Assembly: GCF_000500935.1 (NCBI RefSeq)
Contig: NC_022998.1
Location: 124,001-188,000 of the forward strand
Reading direction: 5' to 3'
Length of the DNA: 64,000 bases
Source of the DNA: Spiroplasma apis B31
GTDB taxonomy: Bacteria; Bacillota_I; Bacilli_A; Mycoplasmatales; Mycoplasmataceae
The notes beneath the pieces were generated by a model. It was not told the origin of the DNA. It saw only the letters and a program-made list of their open reading frames with translations, and did no database searches. This document shows positions 53,950 through 64,000 of the stretch, piece by piece. The stretch's first letter is position 1, and each line of letters begins with the position of its first letter. Made by a program: the position numbers and the translations under genes.

Positions 53950-54768
53950 ATGGGTAAATTTAAGTTAGTAGCTCTCGATATGGATGGAACAACATATGCA
54001 AACCTAGGCAATTACATTGAACCAAATGTTGATGTTATAAATAATGTTATTAGAAAAGGTGTTAAAGTAGTTTTTGTAACTGGTAGACCTGTATTAGCAA
54101 AAGTAAACAAATTTGAAATTTACGATTTTGATAAACAAGAAGCGCTTGTTGCTGGGTTTAATGGTGCTTTGATATACGATTTAAAAAATGACAAGGTAAT
54201 TGATGCAAACCCAATACCTAAGGATATTGTAAAAAAAGCTTTTGATTTAATATCAAGCGGAAAGTTTGCTGATCAAGAAATATGAGCTTATTCAACAGAT
54301 ATGTCTAAGTGTTTTGTTTCTAAACCAATAGAGCTGTCAAAAGGATTGTTTTTTGAAACAAACTTTTTTGAAGGAAATCTCATGGTTTTTAACGAAGATA
54401 TAGCTACTAATTGCTACAAATTACTTATATTCAATGTTGTACCTAGCTTTGTCGAGGAACTAAGAAACCTTGGTTTAGAAGTAGCTTGACATCCAGAATC
54501 ACTTGGTGGTGAAGTTACTCTTAAGGGTATTAATAAAAAATATGCGGTGGAGTTTTTAAAAAATTACTATGCGATTGAGATTGACGAAATTTTAGCAATG
54601 GGTGACGGTGCTAATGACATACCAATGCTTGAGTACGCGGGTCTATCTATAGCTCCAGCCAATGCTAACGATGAAGTAAAAAAACATGCTAAGGTTGTTT
54701 CTAAATTTACACATTTAGAAGGTTCAGTAGCAAAAGAATTAAAAAATTATGTTTTAGGAGACAATTAA
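53950..54768 (+). CDS. Cof-type HAD-superfamily phosphatase
   Basis: Third HAD/Cof phosphatase of the window, 272 residues. Motif I is ALDMDGTTY, the motif II region TGRP, and motif IV MGDGANDIPMLEYAG. Its place between tpiA and gpmI suggests dephosphorylation of a glycolytic or sugar phosphate, which is inference only. No obvious Shine-Dalgarno in the 3-base gap; translation is probably coupled to tpiA. Three UGA Trp codons. Confidence 0.88.
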
Positions 54769-54770
54769 TT

Positions 54771-56357
54771 ATGAAAACAAAAAATCCTGTTATTCTTGCA
54801 ATCCTAGATGGATGAGGATTAGCCGAACAAAATAAAGGTAATGCTGTTTACGAAGCAAATATGGAATTCGTAGAATCTTTAAAAAAAGAATATCCTTGAG
54901 TATCAGCTCACGCAAGTGGCGAATGAGTGGGTCTACCAGAAGGTCAAATGGGAAACTCTGAAGTTGGACACATACACTTAGGTGCAGGGAGAATTAAATA
55001 TGAATCACTTTCTCTTATCAATAAGGCTATAAAAAATAATGAGTTTGAAAATAATGAGGAAATTGTAAAAGCAATAGAAAACTGTAAAAAATATAATAGC
55101 GCATTACATATTATGGGTTTATTCTCTGATGGTGGTGTTCACTCTCATATGTTACATATGTTTGCAACATTTGAAGCTGCTGCTAAGGCTGGACTTAAAG
55201 AAATATACGTTCATTTATTCACAGATGGTAGAGATACCAAACCCACAGTAGCAATTAATTATCTTAAAGATTTATTTACTTTATTTGATAAATATAAAGT
55301 TGGACAGGTCGGTTCAATATCAGGAAGATTTTATTCTATGGATAGGGATAAAAGAATGGAAAGAACCGCCGAAGCATATAGTGCTATGGTAAATAGAACT
55401 TCAAAAAATAGTTTCACAAACCCGGTAAAATATATCGAAGAACAATATTCACTTGGGAAAGATGATGAAGCAATTCTACCAGCTTATAATACTGACGCAC
55501 CAAACGGTTTTATAAAAGAAAATGACTCTGTTATTTTCACAAACTTTAGACCAGATAGAGCTATTCAATTAGCAAGTGCATTTACAAATAAAAATTATGA
55601 TTCTTGAAAAGATGAGAACTTTTCTAATCTTGCATTTTTAGGTGATAAAATCCATTTCGTATGTATGATGGAATATTCTGCATCAGTATTGAGCAATAAT
55701 ATTGCTTTTAAATCAATCGAAGTTATTAATGGCCTTGGTGAATGACTAAGTAAAAAAGGTTATCGCCAATTAAGAATAGCAGAGACTGAAAAAATCGCAC
55801 ACGTTACATTCTTTTTTGACGGTGGAAAAGACTACTTTAAAAATGGATTAGCTAACCAAGATGAAATCACGCTTCAAGGAGCATCAATAGATTTAATACC
55901 ATCTCCAAAAGTAGCAACTTATGACCTTAAACCAGAAATGTCGGCTGTAGAAATCACTGATAAATTAATTGAAGAAATTAACAAAGATGAGTTCGATTTG
56001 ATCGTTCTTAACTATGCAAACTGTGATATGGTAGGACACACTGGCGATTTAGAAGCAGCTATTAAGGGTGTTAAAACCTTGGATGAACAATTGAAAAGAG
56101 TTTATGAGGCTGCAAAATCACACAATTCCACTATGATAATAACAGCTGATCACGGAAATGCTGAGGTTATGATTGATGCAGAAGGTGGTCCTAATAAGAA
56201 ACATACAAGCCAACCGGTACCAATCATCATTACTAATAAATCTTATAAATTGAGACAACAAGATCCTGCAATTGCTGATGTTGCTCCAACAATATTGGAA
56301 ATTTTAGGAGAAGAAGTTCCAAAAGAAATGACTCAAAAAAGTCTTATTGTTAAATAA
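54771..56357 (+). CDS. gpmI: 2,3-bisphosphoglycerate-independent phosphoglycerate mutase
   Basis: Manganese-dependent isomerisation of 3- and 2-phosphoglycerate. 528 residues, normal length. Metal/phosphatase motifs: LDGWGL (Trp by UGA), the phosphoserine in GQMGNSEVGH, the HSHM segment, RFYSMDRDKR, TADHGNAE near the C-terminus. The ATG at 54771 follows TTAGGAGACAATT, overlapping the HAD gene end. It closes the operon at a terminator. Confidence 0.96.
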
Positions 56358-56390
56358 AAAAAACGCCATTTAAAGTGCGTTTTTTCTTTT
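56358..56390. terminator. Terminator after gpmI, possibly bidirectional
   Basis: AAAAAACGC and GCGTTTTTT flank a 10-base loop and are followed by T residues; A-rich on the other side. The minus-strand FNR gene ends 170 bases beyond, so it may use this site too. Confidence 0.75.
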
Positions 56391-56561
56391 TTGTAAAGAA
56401 ACAGTAATCACCTATTTCACAAGATAAAGCCTGTTTAAAATTTCTTTGTTAGTTGTATCATTTCTCTTAAAACATTATTTACTCTCGTAAACAATTTCAT
56501 AAAAAGGAATATGTATTTTAGTCTCTCAATTTAACATGTAATCATGAAATTTCAAAATAAC
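56391..56561 (-). other. Region downstream of the FNR gene with in-frame open codons
   Basis: Past the TAG at 56562-56564 the minus-strand frame stays open for about 28 codons (ILKFHDYMLNW, IHIPFYEIVYESK) to a TAA near 56476. No start with a good ribosome-binding site is evident. It may be the remains of a longer C-terminus or chance. The rest, to the gpmI terminator, shows nothing. Confidence 0.3.
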
Positions 56562-57548
56562 CTATCAACCGTTATTAAGAATTTTTCTTTGATGTACCGT
56601 CTTTTCAATATTAAAAACAGAGTGCATTGCTTCATAAAAACCACTTAAAAGGTTTCTAATCTTTGTTTCATATCAACAACAATCCCCAGCAGCATAAATT
56701 CCCTTAACTGAGGTTTCCATATTATAATTTACTAAAAATTTATTTACTCTATTTATCTCGATTTCTAAATTTTTATGTATGTCTTTTTGAATAGATTGAC
56801 CGAATTGAACTATTATATAGTCAAAATCTAAATGTAATGAATTTTGATCATCAACTCTTTTAACTTCTATTGATAATGCTTTGTTATTTTCTTCTTTTGT
56901 TATATTCACAAATTCATAAGACTTCAATATTTTAACGCCTGATGAGATTGCCTTTTCTAAATTACCTGGCTTCGCTCTAAATTCATCTCTTCTATGTATT
57001 ATTGTAACTGAAGAAGCTATTTCTACAAGTTCGTTAGCTCAGTCCACAGCTGAGTCTCCACCACCAAAAACAATAATATTTTTATCTTTTAATAGTCTTA
57101 AGTCGTTAACATTATAAAAGATATTTTCATATTCTTTTTCACATAACGGGATTGGTTTGAATGTACCAATACCATCAGATATTAATATTCTTTTATATAC
57201 TTCTTTAGACTTATCGTCAAATTCCACTTCAAACCAGTTTTCGTAAAGTTGAATTTCTTCTAAAGGTTGTATTGCTTTGATTTGCTTAACACTTTTATTA
57301 AATAATAGATCGATTTTAGAGATGTCTTTATTTACTGCATCGAACATACTATGCATAGCATCTTTTCCAATTATCTTAGGAATTGCTGGGAAATTATAGA
57401 TGTATTTTTCAGGATACATTGACATTACTTGCCCACCATAAGTAGATTTGGCTTCTACGATAGTACCGGTTAGACCTAAGTCTACTGCCATTTTCCAAGC
57501 ATAAAGGCCCGTTGGTCCACAACCAATTATTAAAATATCTTTAACCAT
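56562..57548 (-). CDS. Ferredoxin/flavodoxin-NADP+ reductase, thioredoxin-reductase-like (type 2)
   Basis: 328 residues. FAD motif GCGPTGLYAWKMA near the N-terminus, GGQVMSMYPEKYIYNFPA, NADP motif FGGGDSAVDW and the late GIYAAGDCC. The CxxC redox pair of thioredoxin reductase is absent at the point where it should lie (before GGGDSAVDW), which places it with the YumC-like FNR group. Expected role: electron exchange between NADPH and ferredoxin or flavodoxin, perhaps supplying the radical-SAM protein of this genome. The stop is TAG in a UGA-TAG context. Confidence 0.85.
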
Positions 57549-57613
57549 AATATTGCCACTCCTACAAAAAAAATTATATCATATATATGAGATAGGAAGT
57601 TGAGATTAGATAT

Positions 57614-58018
57614 ATGAAGGTTAGCTCACTATCAGAATTACAAAAGGTTTTTGATGCATTAGACTTAAGAGAACCAAAAAACACTTGCATATTATTGAAT
57701 GGACCAATGGGTGCAGGTAAAACAACATTTACGAAATTACTTTTAAAAGAAATGGGTGTTACTGATGTAGTAACCTCACCAACTTATGTGATAATGAATC
57801 AATTTATAGGTCGTAATAATTTACACATAAATCATGTTGATGCTTATAGAATGAGCAAAGGTGAGGAAATAGATATGTACACCGACTATTTTTATGACTC
57901 ACTAAATGTTATTGAGTGAAGTGAAAATATGAATTATGACTTCAAAAAAAACTTCAAGATTATAATAATAAACATTAGTATCATTGATGAGACAACAAGA
58001 GAATTCATCATAGAATAA
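57614..58018 (+). CDS. tsaE: tRNA threonylcarbamoyladenosine biosynthesis ATPase TsaE
   Basis: Partner of TsaB/TsaD in t6A modification of ANN-decoding tRNAs. 134 residues, slightly short. Walker A GPMGAGKTT, switch-like VTSPTYVIMNQF and the HVDAYRM motif match the family. It is divergent from the FNR gene. tsaB follows 11 bases downstream, confirming the assignment; tsaD is not in the window. Confidence 0.93.
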
Positions 58019-58029
58019 GAGAGATTTAA

Positions 58030-58596
58030 ATGAATTTATTTATGGATACAAGTAACAATACTTTGATACTTATTTTAGAACAAGAAAATAAGATTGTCGA
58101 TTCCTTATATCTACAAAACCAAAATAAAATAAGTGATATAGCTTTAGAGGAGTTACAAAAAATTTTACAAAAAAATGGACTAAACCTTAAAGATATAACC
58201 AATATATATTTAACTAAAGGTCCTGGTAGTTACACTGGAGTTAGGGTTGCAGTTACAATTGCAAAAACTTTAAAAACAATAAACAACTCTTTTAAGGTAT
58301 ATCTGATATCATCACTTTTTTTTCAAGCTGGTTTGGATTCAGTGGTTAGCATTTTAGATGCTAAAGGAGGAAAAGTTTATATCGGAATTTATGATAATGG
58401 AATTTGCATAATCCAAGACCAATTAATACCTTTAGAGATTCTAGAAGATTTTATAGAGAATTTTCAAAAGTTTGTTATTAAAAAAGATTATCTAGATTTG
58501 GATTATGTATCTAGTTATTTAAAACTAAAGCATTTGTTTGAGGAAGCTACTGATGTGGAACAGATAGAACCTTTATATATTAAATCTTTTATTTAA
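58030..58596 (+). CDS. tsaB: tRNA threonylcarbamoyladenosine biosynthesis protein TsaB
   Basis: ASKHA-fold scaffold of the t6A complex. 188 residues, with the N-terminal MDTSNNTLILIL strand and the LTKGPGSYTGVRVAVTIAKTL motif. The length is shorter than the E. coli protein but usual for reduced genomes. GAGAGATTTAA precedes the ATG. No UGA is needed for this gene. Confidence 0.9.
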   Translation: MNLFMDTSNNTLILILEQENKIVDSLYLQNQNKISDIALEELQKILQKNGLNLKDITNIYLTKGPGSYTGVRVAVTIAKTLKTINNSFKVYLISSLFFQAGLDSVVSILDAKGGKVYIGIYDNGICIIQDQLIPLEILEDFIENFQKFVIKKDYLDLDYVSSYLKLKHLFEEATDVEQIEPLYIKSFI

Positions 58597-58620
58597 CTTG
58601 TTTTTTCGTATAATGTTGAG

Positions 58621-58629
58621 TGCTATAAT
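58621..58629 (+). promoter_or_regulatory. Extended -10 promoter of guaA-guaB
   Basis: TGCTATAAT, an extended -10 element 23 bases before the guaA ATG, in the space after tsaB. No purine riboswitch is present. Confidence 0.5.
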
Positions 58630-58652
58630 AATTAAATACAAGGAGAGATAAA

Positions 58653-60194
58653 ATGAGCAAAACACAAATATTAATTCTAGATTACGGAAGCCAATATACG
58701 CAGTTATTAGCAAGGAGAGTTCGAGAATTAAATGTTTTTACAGAAGTTGTTGATTTTGATATCACCGCTGAACAATTGAAACAATATAGCAATCTTAAAG
58801 GTATTATTCTTTCAGGTGGTCCTTCAAGCGTTTATGCTCAGGATGCTTATACAATAGATAAAAATATTTTTGGTCTCAATTTACCGATTTTAGGAGTTTG
58901 TTATGGTATGCAACTAATAACAGAACTTTTTGAAGGTAAAGTCGAGTTAGCTGACTCACAGGAGTTTGGAAAAGCAGATTTAATTATTGACCAAACAGAA
59001 AACCCATTATTTAAAGACATAGATAAACAAACACAAGTGTGGATGAGTCACGCCGACCACTTAACAGTAATGCCAAAGGATTTCATACAATTAGCTCATA
59101 CAAACTCAAGTGTAGCAGCAATAGGGAACCTAAAAAATAAGATTTTTGGAATTCAGTTTCATGCTGAGGTAACACATTCAACACAAGGTACACAGATAAT
59201 CAAAAACTTCTTATATGATATTTGCAACTGTAACAAAGATTGGTCGATGAGCAGATACATAGACCAACAAGTTGATGAAATTAAAAAAATAGTAAAAGAT
59301 GATCGTGTAATTTTAGGGCTTAGTGGTGGAGTGGATTCAAGTGTAGCTGCTGCTTTAATTTCAAAAGCGATTGGTAAACAGTTAACTTGTATCTTTGTTG
59401 ATACTGGTTTATTAAGAAAAGACGAAGCCAAAAAAGTTATGGATACTTATACCAGTCAATTTGACATGGAAATAAAACTAGTGGATGCAAGTGAGAAGTT
59501 TTATGATGCTTTAAGAGGAATAAGTGACCCTGAAGAGAAACGAAAAATAATAGGACACACATTCGTTGAGGTATTTAATGAGGAAGCGAGTTTATTTAAA
59601 AACGCAAAATATTTAGCGCAAGGTACAATCTACCCTGATGTTATAGAATCTTCATTAAAATCTCATAGTTCTAAAACCATTAAATCACATCATAATGTTG
59701 GAGGACTTCCAGATGATCTCAAGTTTACCTTATTAGAACCGCTTAGAACTTTATTTAAAGATGAAGTTAGAAAGGTTGGAATAGAACTTGGTTTAGATCC
59801 TTTGATTGTCAACCGTCACCCATTCCCAGGACCTGGTCTTGGAGTTAGAATTATTGGCGAGGTTTCTAAGGAAAAAGCGAATATATTAAGAGAAGTTGAT
59901 GATATATTTATACAAAATCTTATCGATGCTGGACTTTATAATAAAGTTAGTCAAGCATTTGCAACAATCCTTCCGGTTAAAACTGTTGGGGTTATGGGAG
60001 ATAATAGAACATATGATTGAGTCGTAGCGTTAAGAAGCGTTAACACTGTAGATTTTATGACAGCTACATCAACCCACCTACCTTGAGAGTTTTTAGATAA
60101 GGTTGTTAATGAAATTATCAATAAAGTCGATGGTGTTAATAGGGTGGTTTACGATATAACTTCTAAGCCCCCAGGAACTATTGAATGGGAATAA
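58653..60194 (+). CDS. guaA: GMP synthase (glutamine-hydrolysing)
   Basis: Aminates XMP to GMP. 513 residues. The class I glutaminase domain has the nucleophile in GVCYGMQL and His/Glu in FHAEVTH; the ATP-pyrophosphatase P-loop is [12 protein letters not shown]; the C-terminal dimerisation domain has [11 protein letters not shown] and ends KPPGTIEWE-like ([10 protein letters not shown]). AAGGAGAG precedes the ATG. It is followed after 9 bases by guaB, giving the complete IMP to GMP route. Confidence 0.97.
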
Positions 60195-60203
60195 GGAGAT
60201 AAA

Positions 60204-61673
<1,470 letters not shown>

Positions 61674-61700
61674 ATATAGAAATAGTTTAACTCCTAATTT

Positions 61701-61735
61701 AAGCTCGGATTGATTTGTCTGAGTTTTTCTTTTTT
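61701..61735 (+). terminator. Terminator after guaB
   Basis: CTCGGA (61704-61709) pairs with TCTGAG (61718-61723), one G-U, followed by T-rich sequence. Confidence 0.7.
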
Positions 61736-61833
61736 TATGTTTCATAATACTTACATATTTTTTAAGAAATTTTCGTACTATCTTTGAAGAAAAAATTTTA
61801 TATCAACTCAAAATTTGATATTATTATTCTATA

Positions 61834-61970
61834 AGTCTTATTAAGAACTACTGAGAGAAAAAACTCGACGAAGTAGTAGCAACCTTTTAAGTTAGGTGCT
61901 TAAATTCAGGGGAAACCAACGATGAGAAGAAGATAACTTTAAATGTGTCCCTTCTTAGTGGGACTTTTTT
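61834..61970 (+). ncRNA. SAM-I (S-box) riboswitch with intrinsic terminator
   Basis: The S-box core is recognisable: TCTTATTAAGA, GACGAAGTAGTAGCAACC, TTAGGTGCTTAAATTC and GATGAGAAG, the last able to close P1 with TCTTAT. The expression platform is a terminator GTCCC (61947-61951) / GGGAC (61960-61964) plus six T. AAGAAG (around 61926-61932) can pair with CTTCTT (61951-61956) as antiterminator. When SAM binds, P1 forms, the terminator folds and metK is off. Confidence 0.9.
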
Positions 61971-61986
61971 AATGAGGAGAGATTAT

Positions 61987-63120
61987 ATGAAAAAATATTT
62001 TACAAGTGAATCTGTATCTGAAGGTCACCCAGATAAGTTATGTGATCAAATATCGGATGCAATCCTAGATGCTTGTTTAGAACAAGACAAAGAATCTAGA
62101 GTTGCATGTGAAACTCTAGCAACTGCGAACTTTATTATTGTTACTGGAGAGATTACAACTAAAGCAGTTGTAAATTACGAAGAAGAGGTTCGAAAGATAT
62201 TAAGACGTATTAATTATAAAAGTGCAACAACTGGAATTGATGCAGAAAAATGTGAAGTTGTTATAAAGCTAAAGGAGCAATCGCCAGATATAGCTCAAGG
62301 AGTGGATGGTGATGAACAAGGTGCTGGCGATCAAGGAATTATGTTTGGTTATGCAATTAAGGAAACCGAAACTTTTATGCCTTACTCAATTCAACTAGCT
62401 CATGATTTAGTTCACATGGCTTCAAAGTTAAGAAAAGCGGGCATATTCAAATATGCACAGCCAGATATGAAATCACAAGTTACTATGGACTATACAAACC
62501 CAAATAATCCATCTATTTCAACTATTTTAATGTCAGTTCAACATGATGAAGATTATAACAAAGAGGAGTTTGAAACATTCATTAAAGAAAACATTATGAA
62601 TGTGATAGCTAAGCGACATGGATTGAATACAGATTTTACAGTTTTGATAAATCCAACTGGTAAATTTGTTATTGGTGGACCTTTGGGAGATGTTGGTTTG
62701 ACAGGTAGAAAAATTATTGTCGACACATACGGAGGTTTTGCTAGACACGGTGGTGGGGCTTTCTCTGGAAAGGATCCTTCAAAAGTAGATAGAAGTGCAG
62801 CTTACATGTGTAGGTACGCAGCTAAAAACTTAGTTGCTGCTGGGTTAGCTAATCAAGTTGAAATACAAGTTAGTTATGCAATTGGTAAACCAAACCCGAT
62901 TTCAATCCACATAGAAGCTTTCGGAACTAATAATGTTTCAATGCCAGTGTTGTATAAAGCTTTGTTGGAAAATTTTGACTTTAAAGTAAAACACATAATA
63001 GACCACTTAGATTTAAAAAAACCTATTTATTTTAGAACATCTAAGTATGGGCATTTTGGGAAAAAAGAATTCTCTTGAGAAAAACTGGATAAAGTTAGAG
63101 AGCTTGAGGCATATTTATAA
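61987..63120 (+). CDS. metK: S-adenosylmethionine synthetase
   Basis: Makes SAM from methionine and ATP. 377 residues: SEGHPDKLCDQISD, GAGDQGIMFGYA, the GGAFSGKDPSKVDRSAAY loop and KIIVDTYGG. The ATG at 61987 after GAGGAGAG is the true start; an in-frame codon at 61945 lies inside the riboswitch terminator and is rejected. SAM made here feeds methyltransferases and the radical-SAM protein at 38279. cutC starts on the base after its TAA. Confidence 0.97.
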
Positions 63121-63780
63121 ATGTTTCTAGAAGTTATTGCTCAAAACTTAGAAGATGTTATTTTAATCAATAAAACTAAAGCAAGTAGAATTGAACTTTG
63201 TGCAAATTTAGAACAAGATGGGTTCACTCCTTCGTACGAAATAATTAAAGAGGTTTGTGATTATTCTAAACTACCTGTTAATGTAATTGTGAGACATAAA
63301 AATAATAACTTTGTTTCTGAAAAAGAAGAAGTGTCCTTGATACTAAAAGATATTGAATATATTAAAAGTACTAAAGCTAACGGTATAGTAATCGGGTTGC
63401 TTAATGAAAACCTTTCTGTAGATGTAGAATTTCTCAAGAAGGTGATAGAAATAAAAGAACATTTGACAATAACTTTTCATAAAGCCTTCGATCATGTGAA
63501 AGACTTTTTAAAAGAATATAAAATTCTAAATGACCTAGGCATAGATTTCGTTTTGACTTCTGGTGGTCCAACACTAAATATAAACATCATAAAAGAAATG
63601 AAAAAATTGAATTTAAAAACTAAAATTTTAATTGGTGGAGGTGTAACTTTGAATAATGTTAAAGATTTAAAAAAAATCTCGAAATATATCCATATAGGTA
63701 CTGCGGCAAGAGTAAACAATAGTTTTAATAATGATATTAGTATAGAAAATATTAACTCTATAACAGGTGTTGTTCAATAA
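63121..63780 (+). CDS. cutC: CutC family protein
   Basis: 219-residue TIM-barrel CutC protein: [48 protein letters not shown] and [11 protein letters not shown]. It was named for copper homeostasis, but the biochemical role remains uncertain. It has no spacing from metK and overlaps trmFO by one base, so it belongs to the SAM-controlled operon. Confidence 0.9.
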   Translation: MFLEVIAQNLEDVILINKTKASRIELCANLEQDGFTPSYEIIKEVCDYSKLPVNVIVRHKNNNFVSEKEEVSLILKDIEYIKSTKANGIVIGLLNENLSVDVEFLKKVIEIKEHLTITFHKAFDHVKDFLKEYKILNDLGIDFVLTSGGPTLNINIIKEMKKLNLKTKILIGGGVTLNNVKDLKKISKYIHIGTAARVNNSFNNDISIENINSITGVVQ

Positions 63781-64000
63781 TGGGAGTCATTATTGTAGGA
63801 GCTGGACTTGCGGGGTGTGAAGCAGCATTACAACTAGCTAATAGAGGAATTAAAGTTAAACTTTATGAAAAGAAAAAAACAAAGAAAAATGAAATACAAA
63901 AAAGTGATTTTTTTGCAGAGTTAGTTTGTTCAAATACATTTAGAAGTATGTCAACTCAAAACGCGGTTGGGATTTTAAAAAAAGAGTTAGAATTATTTAA
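63780..64000 (+). CDS. trmFO: tRNA uracil-54 methyltransferase TrmFO, N-terminal part (runs off window)
   Basis: The first 73 residues show the FAD Rossmann start [20 protein letters not shown], then [32 protein letters not shown], which closely follows the TrmFO pattern. GidA/MnmG has a different continuation. TrmFO makes m5U54 in tRNA with methylene-THF and FADH2, not SAM, so its place behind a SAM riboswitch is notable. The ATG overlaps the cutC stop. Confidence 0.88.
   Translation, partial: MGVIIVGAGLAGCEAALQLANRGIKVKLYEKKKTKKNEIQKSDFFAELVCSNTFRSMSTQNAVGILKKELELF

Noticed and set aside
56562-57548. Annotation as thioredoxin reductase TrxB
   Set aside because: The CxxC redox motif is missing between the FAD and NADP parts, so the YumC-like ferredoxin-NADP reductase group fits better.
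58597-58652. Purine riboswitch before guaA-guaB
   Set aside because: Only 56 bases are available and no aptamer core is present; a simple extended -10 promoter explains the region.
61945-61986. Upstream in-frame extension of metK
   Set aside because: It lies inside the SAM riboswitch terminator and lacks conservation; the ATG at 61987 follows GAGGAGAG and begins with the family's normal N-terminus.

Overview
This is an AT-rich bacterial window from a Mollicute that reads UGA as tryptophan (genetic code 4). Nearly every conserved gene is whole only when UGA is read through. A clear case is thioredoxin, whose active-site WCGPC starts with a UGA-coded Trp. The gene content (no peptidoglycan genes, GatCAB amidotransferase, a fused PotCD polyamine transporter, mannitol PTS, chitinase-like lipoprotein, strong dependence on transport) suggests the Spiroplasma/Entomoplasma group living with arthropods. 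I cannot name a species from the sequence alone.

Layout. 1-5.8 kb: end of a membrane protein, ligA and gatC-gatA-gatB in one tightly overlapping + strand operon. 5.8-8.3 kb: divergent ktrA/ktrB potassium uptake. 8.3-9.9 kb: gene-poor stretch with an orphan ORF, six tRNAs and a small membrane protein. 9.9-11.9 kb: two Cof-type HAD phosphatases around trxA. 12-14.9 kb: a 957-residue lipoprotein with two tandem GH18 (chitinase) domains, the first lacking the catalytic residues. 14.9-20.3 kb: a 41-codon leader ORF and the polyamine transporter potA-potB-potCD. 20.4-21.7 kb: eleven tRNAs. 21.8-26.5 kb: MATE exporter, then a 29-codon leader ORF and the Mg2+ P-type ATPase mgtA. 26.5-29 kb: leuS.

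29.2-38.9 kb holds an unusual five-gene operon: a 1279-residue SF1 helicase, a 755-residue protein with a possible winged helix, a coiled-coil protein, a ClpB-like AAA+ protein with a degenerate first ATPase domain, and a NrdG/PflA-like radical-SAM activase with no visible glycyl-radical enzyme. I do not recognise this set as a described system, and it is my main candidate for new biology.

39-45.3 kb: nitroreductase, a protein joining an ECF S-component-like module to a 12-TM MFS-like module, folD (minus), a CE4 polysaccharide deacetylase, a small membrane protein and fhs. 45.4-49.9 kb (minus): mtlA-mtlR-mtlD, in which mtlR carries a complete EIIA-Mtl module in place of a separate mtlF. 50-57.5 kb: nox (minus), a hypothetical gene, nagB, tpiA, a HAD phosphatase, gpmI and a ferredoxin-NADP reductase (minus). 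57.6-64 kb: tsaE, tsaB, guaA, guaB, a SAM-I riboswitch, metK, cutC and the start of trmFO.

How it fits together. Secreted GH18, CE4 deacetylase and NagB could form parts of a route from host chitin to glycolysis (tpiA, gpmI), though no amino-sugar transporter or nagA lies in the window. Polyamine and Mg2+ import are each preceded by a short translated leader whose RNA can pair around the downstream ribosome-binding site. That makes two separate cases of apparent leader-peptide control in one 10-kb stretch.
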